A stretch of DNA of 16,778 bases from an uncultured Eggerthellaceae bacterium (GCA_910580205.1 CAJTVP010000029.1:1-16778), one strand, 5' to 3'. Counted from the first letter of the stretch, positions 7,015 to 15,240 are shown. Notes: generated from the letters alone by a model not told the origin. Numbers and translations: made by a program.

Positions 7015-7824
7015 ATGACAAAGGCTTTTGTGATAGATCTTGATTACTGCAATGGCTGCTACAGCTGTCAGTATGCATGCAAAGATGAGCACGTGGGAAA
7101 TGAGTGGGCTCCCTTTGCGCTGCCTCAGCCGAACACGGGGCAATTCTGGATGCGCGTGGACGAAAAGGAGCACGGCGCCATCCCGCGCGTCCGCGTGCAG
7201 TACACGCCCACGCTGTGCAACCACTGTGAAGACGCCCCGTGCATGAAGGCGTATCCGGAGGCGGTGTATCGCAGGGATGACGGGCTGGTCATCGTCGATC
7301 CTGCCAAGGCGAAGAACGAGCGCGGTCTTGTAGACTCCTGCCCGTACGGTGCCATCTTCTACAACGAGGAGCTGGACGTGGCGCAGAAGTGCACGGGATG
7401 CGCCCACCTCGTTGACGAGGGCAAGCTCCCTCACTGCGTGGACATCTGCGGTCAGAACGCCATCCGCTTCGGCGATGTGGAGGATCTGGCCGATGACATC
7501 GCCAAGGCCGAGGTCCTGAATCCGGAGTTCGGCACGAAGCCCCAGGTGTATTACCTGAACCTGCCGCATTTGTTCATCAATGGCGAAGTTTGGGACCCGA
7601 TCGAGGATGAGATCATCGAAGGTGCCCAGATCACGTTGACGATGCCTGACGGCACGACGCGCACGGAGACCACGGATGACTTCGGCGAGTTCTGGTTCAA
7701 GAAGATCAAGCCCGGCATCTATTCGTTGAAGATCGAAGCCGAGGGCTTCAAAGCGAAAGAGGTCGATCAGATAGATCTCAAAGAGAGCTTGAACTTGGGG
7801 GATTTCCCCATGGATCGCGCGTGA
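7015..7824 (+). CDS. 4Fe-4S small subunit with transthyretin-like tail (AthS family)
   Basis: A 269-residue partner of the large subunit just upstream. It has exactly twelve cysteines (12, 15, 18, 22, 68, 71, 76, 109, 126, 129, 141, 145), the right number for three 4Fe-4S clusters in the usual interleaved arrangement: CxxCxxCxxxC, then CxxCxxxxC plus C109, then CxxC...CxxxC. Residues from about 187 to the end form an all-beta domain of the carboxypeptidase-regulatory/transthyretin-like type, also present in the transhydroxylase small subunit, which supports the assignment over a generic DmsB-type ferredoxin. The ATG at 7015 has GGCGG upstream; an in-frame ATG at 6997 overlapping the previous stop is possible but lacks a ribosome binding site. 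The gap to the large subunit is 14 bases. It is expected to form a cytoplasmic heterodimer. Confidence 0.9.
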   Translation: MTKAFVIDLDYCNGCYSCQYACKDEHVGNEWAPFALPQPNTGQFWMRVDEKEHGAIPRVRVQYTPTLCNHCEDAPCMKAYPEAVYRRDDGLVIVDPAKAKNERGLVDSCPYGAIFYNEELDVAQKCTGCAHLVDEGKLPHCVDICGQNAIRFGDVEDLADDIAKAEVLNPEFGTKPQVYYLNLPHLFINGEVWDPIEDEIIEGAQITLTMPDGTTRTETTDDFGEFWFKKIKPGIYSLKIEAEGFKAKEVDQIDLKESLNLGDFPMDRA

Positions 7825-7881
7825 GCGCTTTGATCGGAACGTTCAAGGAACAAGGTCAGTAGACCGGAAAAAGGAGGAAAA

Positions 7882-9141
7882 ATGGCAAACGAGAAGAAAC
7901 AGAAGCTGTCGACGAAGCAATGGCTGATTTTGACGACCGTCATCATCATGTATTTCTTCGCACCCACGTTCGGCGCGGTCTCATCAACGCTGTCGCTCAT
8001 CCCTGATTACTACGGCATCGCCCCGTCGATGGCTTCTTGGATCTCCGCTCTGGCGAATCCATCTGCTTGCGTCGCTGGCTTGCTCATCGGTTCTTTCGTG
8101 GGGAGGAAGATCTCCTATCGCTTGAGCGCCATCATCGCTCTGGTGCTGTTCACCGTCTTCGGCGGCCTGCCGTTCCTTTGGCAGGACATCCCGTTCGAGA
8201 TGCTGCTCGTGTCCCGTCTTCTGTTCGGCCTTGGCTGCGGTTGCTTCAACCCGCTCGTTCAGGCGGTCATCACCCATATGTTCGTGAATGAGACAGCGCG
8301 CTCCGCTTGGATTGGCATCATCAATATCGTGTTCTCCGTGGGCGCGTCTTTGGGTTCCATGATCACCGGCGCGCTCGCCATGAATGGCGTGTGGCAGAAC
8401 GCCTACGCGTTCTATCTGTTCGCGGTCATCCCGCTCATCATGGCCGTTCTGTTCATCCGCGACAAGGACATCCTCGCGGATGAGACGCCTGCCGAGATCA
8501 AAGAGGAGAAGACCGGCCAGGAGAAGCGCACCATGCCCGCCGTCGCGCTCGGCTTCATCTTCGTGTTCATGCTCTCCACCATCATGACCCAGACGTTCTT
8601 CAACTATGCGGGCATCGCCATGGCTGAGAGCGGCTCTGACACCCTGTTGATCGGCACCGTGTTCACGGTCTTCACCGTGGTCGGCATCGTCGTCGCCGCT
8701 GGCAACGCCGCGCTGTGGAAGTTCATGCGCCTGTGGAACTTTCCGCTGGCGTTCTTGATGCTCACTCTTGGTTATGTGTTCTGCATCATCGGCACCAACA
8801 CGGGCATCACTGCCATGTTCTTCATCGCGTCCGCCGTCATCGGCATCGGCTGCTGCATCGCCGGCATGGTCATGCCCATGGTCATGTCCGTCACGGTGAC
8901 CGCCTCTGCGCTCACGCTCGCTATCGGCCTTCAGGAAGTGGCCCGCAACTTGGGGTCGTTCTTGAGCGCGCCGTGGCTCAACATGGTGGCTGCCATCTCA
9001 GGCGACACCGCCATGAACCAGTTCATCGCCATCCTGATCCTGGGCGCGGTGTCAACGGTGCTGGCGTTCCTTCTCGCTGCCAAAAACAACAAGCGCTTCA
9101 AGAACATCGACACCTCAACCGAGTCCGTTGAACAGGCCTGA
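7882..9141 (+). CDS. MFS transporter, first paralogue
   Basis: A 419-residue, twelve-helix major facilitator superfamily protein. Helices run from about residue 14; the cytoplasmic loop after helix 2 carries a motif A-like GSFVGRKISYR, and a charged loop rich in Glu/Lys (about 193-215) separates the two halves. AAGGAGG precedes the ATG. It shares roughly two thirds of its residues by eye with the transporter at 9550, including a 47-residue block near helices 10-11 that is identical. The operon's oxidoreductases appear cytoplasmic, so this protein most likely brings in their aromatic substrate or exports the product. Specificity cannot be read from the sequence. It closes the AthL/AthS module, 57 bases after the small subunit. 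Confidence 0.9.
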   Translation: MANEKKQKLSTKQWLILTTVIIMYFFAPTFGAVSSTLSLIPDYYGIAPSMASWISALANPSACVAGLLIGSFVGRKISYRLSAIIALVLFTVFGGLPFLWQDIPFEMLLVSRLLFGLGCGCFNPLVQAVITHMFVNETARSAWIGIINIVFSVGASLGSMITGALAMNGVWQNAYAFYLFAVIPLIMAVLFIRDKDILADETPAEIKEEKTGQEKRTMPAVALGFIFVFMLSTIMTQTFFNYAGIAMAESGSDTLLIGTVFTVFTVVGIVVAAGNAALWKFMRLWNFPLAFLMLTLGYVFCIIGTNTGITAMFFIASAVIGIGCCIAGMVMPMVMSVTVTASALTLAIGLQEVARNLGSFLSAPWLNMVAAISGDTAMNQFIAILILGAVSTVLAFLLAAKNNKRFKNIDTSTESVEQA

Positions 9142-9167
9142 GCGGCTCAGGATCGAGAGGAGGAGCA

Positions 9168-9506
9168 ATGACCCAGCATGGTTTGCTGATTGACAACGAG
9201 TACTGCACGGGATGTCATAGCTGTGAGATCGCATGCAAGAACGAGCATGATCTTCCTTTGGGCCAGTGGGGCATCAAGGTGCTCGAGCTCGGTCCCTGGC
9301 AGAGGACCGATGGGAAAACATGGGAGTACCGCTTCATCCCCGTGCTCATCTCAGATTGCGACCTATGCGCTGAGAGGACATCGCAGGGACTGGAGCCGAG
9401 CTGCGTCCATCATTGCCTCGCTCAAGCCATGGTTTATGGAACCCTGGAAGATCTTGCGATCAAGATGGAGGAAAAAGGGACCATGGCTTCCATCTTCATC
9501 CCGTAG
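9168..9506 (+). CDS. Small two-cluster 4Fe-4S ferredoxin-like protein
   Basis: A 112-residue electron-transfer protein with exactly eight cysteines: CxxCxxCxxxC at 13, 16, 19 and 23, and CDLC...CVHHC at 64, 67, 79 and 83. This suits two 4Fe-4S clusters with interleaved ligands (13/16/19/83 and 23/64/67/79). It resembles a shortened version of the DmsB/AthS type without the third cluster or the beta tail. AGGAGG sits before the ATG at 9168. Small ferredoxins of this kind, next to an MFS gene and a soluble molybdoenzyme, are described for catechol dehydroxylases of Gordonibacter; by analogy this one should deliver electrons to the enzyme at 10870. There is no membrane segment or signal peptide. 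Confidence 0.88.
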   Translation: MTQHGLLIDNEYCTGCHSCEIACKNEHDLPLGQWGIKVLELGPWQRTDGKTWEYRFIPVLISDCDLCAERTSQGLEPSCVHHCLAQAMVYGTLEDLAIKMEEKGTMASIFIP

Positions 9507-9549
9507 GGAATCGATTCTTCTTTCAGGAAAGCAGGAGGAGCCGATCAAG

Positions 9550-10848
9550 ATGAGCGACAAGCACGCGAACACATCAGCTCAGAAGTTGAGCTTCAGGCAG
9601 TGGGGGATTCTCGCGACGATACTCGTGATGTACTTTTTCGCACCGGATTTCGGAGCGATATCCCCGACGCTGATGCTCATGCCTGAATACTACGGCGTCA
9701 GCCCGTCCGCCGTGTCATGGATCTCTGCCTTTGCCAACCCCACTGCATGCGTGGCGGGGTTGTGCATAGGCGCCTTCACGGGAAAGCGCATCTCGTATCG
9801 GGCATGCACCATCACGGCCACAGCGTTGTACTTCATCTTCGGTGGGTTGCCTTTCCTCTGGCAGGACATCCCCTTCGCTGGTCTGTTATGCGCCCGCGCG
9901 CTCTTCGGTTTCGGCTGCGGTTGCTTGGTCCCGATCTCTCAAGCGGTCATCACGCGGATGTTCAAAAGCGAAACCGCGCGGTCCGCTTGGATCGGAGTCA
10001 TCAACATCATCTTCAGCATCGGCGCTTCGGTTGGGAGCATCATCGTGGGGTTCCTTGCGCGAGGCGGCGTTTGGCAAAACGGGTACGCGTTCTATCTCTT
10101 TGCGGCTGTGCCGTTTCTCATGGCGATCATCTTCTTCCGTGACAAGGACATCGTCGGAGACGCAACGTCGCTGACCGAACGCCAAGTCGTGAAGGCGGAA
10201 CGCGTCGGCAAACGCAAGGTTCCCCGGGTGGCCATCCTGTTCATCATCAGTTATACCTTCAGTACCCTGCTCACCCAGACGTTCTTCAACTACGCAGGCA
10301 TCGCCATGAACGAAAGCGGATGCGATCCGCTCCTCGTGGGAACCGTCTTCACCGCGTTCACCGTCGCGGGAATCGTGGTCGCGGCGGCCAATGCCGGTTT
10401 GTGGAAGTTCCTGAGGATCTGGAATTACCCGCTCGCGTTCGTGCTGATCACGCTCGGATACGTTCTGTGCCTGATCGGCTATGGAAGCGGAGCGATCAAC
10501 TGGTTCTTTGCCGCGTCGATCATCATGGGCATCGGCTGCTGCATCGCGGGCATGGTCATGCCGATGGTCATGTCGGTCACGGTCACCGCCTCCGCGTTGA
10601 CGCTCGCGATCGGCCTTCAGGAAGTGGCCCGCAACCTGGGGTCGTTCTTGAGCGCGCCGTGGCTCAATCTTGTAGGGAGCACATTCGGCGACACGGCCTC
10701 CTTTCAATTCGGCGCTGCCGTGGTCTTGGGGATTGGGATGATCATCGTGGCGTCGCTTTTGGCGATCAAGAACAATCGCAAGTTCAAAAACATCGATATG
10801 TCGCAAGGGGAAGCCATTTCAGAAGACTTCGTTTCTCAAGAAAAGTGA
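9550..10848 (+). CDS. MFS transporter, second paralogue
   Basis: A 432-residue, twelve-helix MFS protein, clearly a duplicate of the one at 7882: same helix layout, same motif A-like GAFTGKRISYR, same charged central loop. The open frame runs back to 9190, but that N-terminal extension overlaps the ferredoxin gene in another frame. The ATG at 9550, preceded by AGGAGGAG at 9533-9540, aligns exactly with the start of the first transporter. It belongs to the second module, between the ferredoxin and the molybdoenzyme at 10870. The pair may import two related phenols, or one may import and the other export. A 59-base segment at 10609-10667 is nearly identical in DNA to the first copy. Confidence 0.9.
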   Translation: MSDKHANTSAQKLSFRQWGILATILVMYFFAPDFGAISPTLMLMPEYYGVSPSAVSWISAFANPTACVAGLCIGAFTGKRISYRACTITATALYFIFGGLPFLWQDIPFAGLLCARALFGFGCGCLVPISQAVITRMFKSETARSAWIGVINIIFSIGASVGSIIVGFLARGGVWQNGYAFYLFAAVPFLMAIIFFRDKDIVGDATSLTERQVVKAERVGKRKVPRVAILFIISYTFSTLLTQTFFNYAGIAMNESGCDPLLVGTVFTAFTVAGIVVAAANAGLWKFLRIWNYPLAFVLITLGYVLCLIGYGSGAINWFFAASIIMGIGCCIAGMVMPMVMSVTVTASALTLAIGLQEVARNLGSFLSAPWLNLVGSTFGDTASFQFGAAVVLGIGMIIVASLLAIKNNRKFKNIDMSQGEAISEDFVSQEK

Positions 10849-10869
10849 AAGATCAAAGAAGGAGAGAAC

Positions 10870-13167
10870 ATGCCCAAATTGCATTTCAACGAGAATGCTG
10901 CGCCCAACGTGGTGAAGCTGGATGATGGCACTGAGATCAGGCGCACCTGTGCCGCTGGGTTCGGTTGCCATAATCTCAGCTGCGGTTTGAAGGTGCACGT
11001 CAAGGATGGGAAGCTCATCAAAGTGGAAGGTGATGAGGATCATCCGATCTCCCAGGGTCGCCTTTGCGTTCGTTGCCTCACCGCGAAGGATTACGTCTAT
11101 CACGAGGACCGCATCCTCTATCCCATGAAGCGCGCCCGCGAAGACAGAGGTCTTGACAAGTTCGAGCGCATCTCCTGGGATGAGGCGCTCGACACCATCA
11201 TCGAGAACTATCAGAAGACCGTCGATGAATACGGCATTGATGCGGTGACCGTGTGGTGCGGGACCGGCCGCGAGTGCGGGCAGATCCACTTCCAGATGGC
11301 GAACGACGTGTTCGGCACGGTCCAAGCGGTGCACCCTAACGGCGGCTGGTCCTGCATCGTGCCTCGCATGGCCGCTATGTTGTGGACCATGGGCAGCTCC
11401 TACATTGAGGCCGACAACGCCATCGGGTTCCCGGACCGGTATGACGACCCCCGTTGGGAATGTCCGAAGTACATGCTGATCTGGGGCAGGGATCCGCTCC
11501 GCTCGAACCCTGACGGACTGTTCGGCCACTCCATCGTTGACATGATGAAGCGCGGCATGAAGCTGATCGTGGTCGACCCCCGCGTGAATTGGCTCGCCAC
11601 GCGCGCGGATCTGCATCTTCAGATCCACCCGGGCACTGACGGCGCGCTGATGATGGCGCTTCTGAACGTGGCCATCGGAGAAGACCTCTACGATCATGAG
11701 TTCGTTGAGGAATGGACCTATGGCTTCGACGAGCTGGCTGAACGCGTGAAGGACTGCACTCCCGAATGGGCCTCCAAGATCACTGGCGTTGACGCTGAGG
11801 ACATCCGCCAAGCGGCGCGCCTCTTGAGCGAAAAGCCCTCCACGCTGTCCATGGGACTGGCAGTGGACCAGAACCCTAACACGCTGCAGATCGGCCATGG
11901 GCTGCTTTCGCTCTTCGCGATCTACGGGCACATGGATGTGCCAGGTGGCTGCTTCATGGGCCTGCCGCCCACCTTCGCGGGCATGGCGGAGAACGTCTCG
12001 ATGGAGGATTCAACGGCGGAAGGCGAGGAGCCGGAAGGGCTCGCCAAGTTCGGCAAGATCGGCTGCAACCCCGCCGGGCATGAAAAGTACCCGGCTCTGA
12101 GCCACATCTGCAATTCCACCCACCCAGATGTGAATCTTGACATCCTGGAGACAAAGTCCCCCGTGGAGTTCCACTTCGCCTACATCTTCAATCACAACCC
12201 CATCTCGTGCATGACGATCCAGCCCGAACGCTACATGGAGGGCCTGCGCAAGGTGGATTTCATCGCCATCGCTGATGTGTTCAAGACGCCAGCGATCATG
12301 GCTCTGGCGGATATCGTGCTCCCGGCTGCCACATTCCTTGAGAAGGCGGGCTACTGCACGAACAACAACGCTTCTCAGCCGGGGCAGTTCGGCGCCATCC
12401 GCAACGTAATCGACCGCGTTGGCGAGGCGAAGTCGGACATGGAGATCATGTTGGAGCTGCACCGCCGCCTGTATCCGAACAGCAAGAAGCCCGGTTGGGC
12501 GTCTCCAGAGGATTTCATCACTGAGCAGATGAAGGGCATCCGTGATGTCGACATCACCTATGATGAGCTGGCGGAGCACGTCATCGGCCAGTATGAGCTT
12601 GAGTACAAGAAGTATGAGAAGGGGATGCTGCGCGCCGATGGGCAACCGGGATTCAACACCACGACGGGCCGCATCGAGCTGTACAGCCTGATGCTCGAAT
12701 CCCTGGGTGATGATCCGCTGCCGTACTACATCGAACCGAAGTTCAGCGCCGTTTCCCGACCGGACATCGCGGAGCAGTATCCCATCACCATGACGTCCGG
12801 CGCGCGCCGATTCACGTCGTTCCACTCCGAGAATCGCCAGATCGCACGGCTGCGTGAGATCCATCCGTATCCTACGGTTGACATAAACCCCAAGCTGGCT
12901 GCGGAGCAGGACATCACCGAAGGCAGCTGGGTAGAGGTGGAGAGCCCCTGGGGGTCAGCTCAGCTGGTCGCGCACATCACGCCGATCGTCAAGGAGGATG
13001 TCATCTCCTGCGATCACGGCTGGTGGCTTCCTGAGAAGGACCCGGAGCATCTGTTCGATGTGTTCAAGCACAACGTGAACCAGCTCATCCCCCACGAGGA
13101 GATCGGCCCACTGGGCTTCGGCGCTCACTATAAGTGCACGCCTGTGCGCATCAAGCTGGCATCGTAG
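10870..13167 (+). CDS. 4Fe-4S molybdopterin oxidoreductase, catechol dehydroxylase / acetylene hydratase-like
   Basis: A 765-residue catalytic subunit of the DMSO reductase superfamily. The N-terminal cluster motif is present but oddly spaced: C27, C33, C38, then C66 (and C69), instead of CxxCxxxC...C. RILYPMKR and ERISWDEAL (81-106) are typical. Cys162 in GGWSC aligns with the metal-ligand cysteine of acetylene hydratase, so the Mo/W atom is probably Cys-coordinated, unlike the Ser-type enzyme at 4415. The C-terminal part (RIELYSLMLE, DPLPYY, then a molybdopterin-binding barrel) also resembles acetylene hydratase. No Tat signal, so cytoplasmic, as in soluble Gordonibacter-type catechol dehydroxylases. 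With the ferredoxin and MFS genes upstream, reductive dehydroxylation of a phenol is the most likely reaction; a hydratase or other non-redox reaction cannot be excluded. AAGGAG precedes the ATG. Last gene of the operon. Confidence 0.85.
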   Translation: MPKLHFNENAAPNVVKLDDGTEIRRTCAAGFGCHNLSCGLKVHVKDGKLIKVEGDEDHPISQGRLCVRCLTAKDYVYHEDRILYPMKRAREDRGLDKFERISWDEALDTIIENYQKTVDEYGIDAVTVWCGTGRECGQIHFQMANDVFGTVQAVHPNGGWSCIVPRMAAMLWTMGSSYIEADNAIGFPDRYDDPRWECPKYMLIWGRDPLRSNPDGLFGHSIVDMMKRGMKLIVVDPRVNWLATRADLHLQIHPGTDGALMMALLNVAIGEDLYDHEFVEEWTYGFDELAERVKDCTPEWASKITGVDAEDIRQAARLLSEKPSTLSMGLAVDQNPNTLQIGHGLLSLFAIYGHMDVPGGCFMGLPPTFAGMAENVSMEDSTAEGEEPEGLAKFGKIGCNPAGHEKYPALSHICNSTHPDVNLDILETKSPVEFHFAYIFNHNPISCMTIQPERYMEGLRKVDFIAIADVFKTPAIMALADIVLPAATFLEKAGYCTNNNASQPGQFGAIRNVIDRVGEAKSDMEIMLELHRRLYPNSKKPGWASPEDFITEQMKGIRDVDITYDELAEHVIGQYELEYKKYEKGMLRADGQPGFNTTTGRIELYSLMLESLGDDPLPYYIEPKFSAVSRPDIAEQYPITMTSGARRFTSFHSENRQIARLREIHPYPTVDINPKLAAEQDITEGSWVEVESPWGSAQLVAHITPIVKEDVISCDHGWWLPEKDPEHLFDVFKHNVNQLIPHEEIGPLGFGAHYKCTPVRIKLAS

Positions 13168-13177
13168 AGGCGAGGAT

Positions 13178-13220
13178 GGAAGAGCGTTGGCTGTCAGGTT
13201 GGGACGGCCACCGCTCTTCC
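13178..13220. terminator. Strong hairpin between convergent genes, probable two-way terminator
   Basis: GGAAGAGCG (13178-13186) pairs perfectly with CGCTCTTCC (13212-13220). Inside, after a two-base internal loop on each side, GGCTGTC pairs with GACGGCC (one G-U), leaving a seven-base apex. It lies 11 bases after the stop of the molybdoenzyme gene and 32 bases from the end of the opposing regulator gene. There is no T-run on either side, as is common for GC-rich actinobacterial terminators. A palindrome TCCGGCCGGA follows at 13232-13241. Confidence 0.7.
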
Positions 13221-13251
13221 TGTCTGAAAGGTCCGGCCGGATAGGTCAATC

Positions 13252-15003
13252 TCAGGCATCATCAGCCGAATCAGCGTCAAGGTCTTGCTGTATGAATCTT
13301 CCTGACGCGATCATCTGAACCCGCGCTGCCGCCTGCAAGTATTGTCGAGTGACGTAGTCATCAAGGTCGATGTCGTAAAGCTTCGCGATCTTGTCTATCC
13401 GGTACTGGATGCCGTTGCGGTGCATGTGGAACCGGTCTGCGATCGCCGCGGCCTTGCCATCGTTTATCAGGTACGCATTCAGCAACACAAGATGGTCCGT
13501 TTCATTCGCCCGGTCATCACGGGCGATCCTGTTGATCAGCGTTCGTTCGATGCTGAACGCTCGGATGGATCGGTCCGCTACAGGATCGCTCCAATAAAAG
13601 CTGAATGCATCAAGGAACACGAACACATTCGCCTGCTTCTTGCTGTTCGTGCACAGGCGCACATGTTCGACGAATCCCTGGTACTTCCGGATCGCTTCGA
13701 TCTCTTTCCCGGCAAGATAGGTTTCCGAAAGATTGAGATACACATCTGATGCGTACATCACGTGTTCGCCATGTTGGAAAGAGAAATCATAGAGGCGATT
13801 GAACTCGTCAGCGATCGGGCGATAGGCTTCGCTGTGCAAGAGGACGCAGATCAGCGACTCATAGAGGAATGTCTGGTGAGGCGCCATGATGTACGCGTCG
13901 ACCTTTTGGAGAAAAAGCCTCAGCTGGTCGCGGAAATCGTAGTCAACGGCAAAAGCTACGAGAATGAAATGCCCTGTCGTCGGGATGGCGTTCTTCTCGG
14001 CTTGATCGAAGAGGAAAGCCGAATCGATGTTCTCCTCCACCAGCAGATTCCTCATGAAATTGCCCGTTCCGAAATCCTGGGCGACCAAATGTCTAGCGAC
14101 CATGGTGGCGAACTTGTCGCAACAGCTCGTGAAGATCTCGAAGGCGTCGATCAGTCCTTGCGTGAGGTCAGAGGCCGCGCACTCCATGGCGACGTGGGCG
14201 AAGTACTGGCCGTGCACTCTGATCACGTAGGTGATGATGTCCAGGTTCTCGCTCGTCGTGAGGCTGTCCACATGGATCCCTGAACGGCTCACGATCCTTC
14301 CAGGCAGAAAGCCGTTCTTGAGCTCGTCTTTGGGCACTGATTCGTTGCTGAAGTATCCCTGCTCCACTAGCTGCTTGTTTATGGGATCTATGGGTTCTAT
14401 CTCCGTGGTGCAGGCAAGGAGCGCTCCGTGTTCATCAGTGATGTTGATGAATGCGCCGAAATAATCCTGGGCGGCATCAACGAGCCCTTGGAATGAGCCA
14501 GCGTTGCTCATGGCTTGATGGCAGGATGCGGCGAATCCGTTCACGGAAAGGATGAAGTTCCCTACCAGATTGCCCAAGTCGATCAAAGGAGAGGCGTTTG
14601 TACGAGTTTTCATCACCAGCGTTATCTGAGAGGCTTGATCGTGAGAATCCTCTAGGAGCTTTTCGAAGCGCTCCACCTCGTCTTCACAAGAGCAGACGAC
14701 GATCGCGGGCGCTTGGATAGAGAAGCCAGAGGGTGAACCGCTGCTTTTGGAACGGGGCGCAGTCAGCGCTTCGCTGGCGTACAGGTAGAGGACGGCTCCT
14801 GCACCTGAACCAGGCGTTTCGCTTTTGGGTCCGGAAAGAAGCCCGTGCGCATCCGCCATGAGCGACCTGTTTATGTTGCGGGTGTTGACGGGCGCTTCGC
14901 GCATGATCTCATATCCGTGATCGTGCAGCATGTCGATGACCATGTGCACGGAGATCAAGCCGGCGCTCTTCAAGTGGTTTTTGAAAACATTCAAGCGACC
15001 CAT
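13252..15003 (-). CDS. PucR-type transcriptional regulator
   Basis: A 583-residue regulator. The C-terminal 70 or so residues carry the PucR family helix-turn-helix (AAAIADRFHMHRNGIQYRIDKI, with the HRNxxxYRxxxI signature). The rest is a long, soluble N-terminal region of the kind that senses ligands in PucR/CdaR proteins; I cannot name a domain with confidence. The ATG at 15003 is preceded by AAGGGGGT at a 9-base gap and an extended -10; an in-frame ATG at 15078 lacks a good ribosome binding site. PucR members usually activate catabolic genes in response to the substrate. It is convergent with the seven-gene operon and is the only regulator in the window, so control of the molybdoenzymes is likely but not shown. 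No membrane segments, unlike the LuxR-type regulators of Eggerthella dehydroxylase loci. Confidence 0.85.
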   Translation of the reverse strand: MGRLNVFKNHLKSAGLISVHMVIDMLHDHGYEIMREAPVNTRNINRSLMADAHGLLSGPKSETPGSGAGAVLYLYASEALTAPRSKSSGSPSGFSIQAPAIVVCSCEDEVERFEKLLEDSHDQASQITLVMKTRTNASPLIDLGNLVGNFILSVNGFAASCHQAMSNAGSFQGLVDAAQDYFGAFINITDEHGALLACTTEIEPIDPINKQLVEQGYFSNESVPKDELKNGFLPGRIVSRSGIHVDSLTTSENLDIITYVIRVHGQYFAHVAMECAASDLTQGLIDAFEIFTSCCDKFATMVARHLVAQDFGTGNFMRNLLVEENIDSAFLFDQAEKNAIPTTGHFILVAFAVDYDFRDQLRLFLQKVDAYIMAPHQTFLYESLICVLLHSEAYRPIADEFNRLYDFSFQHGEHVMYASDVYLNLSETYLAGKEIEAIRKYQGFVEHVRLCTNSKKQANVFVFLDAFSFYWSDPVADRSIRAFSIERTLINRIARDDRANETDHLVLLNAYLINDGKAAAIADRFHMHRNGIQYRIDKIAKLYDIDLDDYVTRQYLQAAARVQMIASGRFIQQDLDADSADDA

Positions 15004-15026
15004 GGAGCGCGCACCCCCTTTCGTCC

Positions 15027-15035
15027 ATTCTACCA
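15027..15035 (-). promoter_or_regulatory. Possible extended -10 promoter of the PucR-type gene
   Basis: On the minus strand TGGTAGAAT (TG at 15034-15035, TAGAAT at 15027-15032) would start transcription near 15020, leaving a short leader that still contains the AAGGGGGT ribosome binding site. No -35 is recognisable. The same TAGAAT with TG appears before the tRNA-Arg. Confidence 0.35.
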
Positions 15036-15112
15036 AAATGAGGGGGATAATCCGGCGAACGTCCAGCGAGAAGGGCATGCATCATCTCATACCATGAACA
15101 TGTCAGCAAAAC

Positions 15113-15131
15113 GCGCTTCATGCTGAAGCGC
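15113..15131. promoter_or_regulatory. Perfect dyad upstream of the PucR-type gene, possible operator
   Basis: GCGCTTCA-TGC-TGAAGCGC, an 8-bp perfect inverted repeat with a three-base centre, lies about 110 bases upstream of the regulator start and outside any gene. Its size and symmetry suit a dimeric DNA-binding protein, for example the regulator itself. I found no matching full copy in front of the 4141 operon, so the assignment is uncertain. Confidence 0.35.
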
Positions 15132-15193
15132 AAGTTTCTGACTCCCTCGAAAAGGCGCGACACCCCCTAGATGCGTCTTCTCTTTCATGGATG

Positions 15194-15240
15194 GGGATGC
15201 CGAGTGCCCCTTCTTCATCCGGCATCCCTTCTCTCCTTTT
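15194..15240 (+). terminator. Terminator-like hairpin with T-rich tail on the plus strand
   Basis: GGGATGCCG (15194-15202) pairs perfectly with CGGCATCCC (15220-15228) around a 17-base loop, followed by TTCTCTCCTTTTC. This reads as an intrinsic terminator on the plus strand only. No plus-strand gene ends nearby; it may stop antisense transcripts crossing the regulator's upstream region before they reach nrdD. Confidence 0.45.

Noticed and set aside
9190..9549. 120-residue N-terminal extension of the second MFS transporter
   Set aside because: It overlaps the ferredoxin gene in another frame, has no transporter similarity, and a strong ribosome binding site marks the ATG at 9550.
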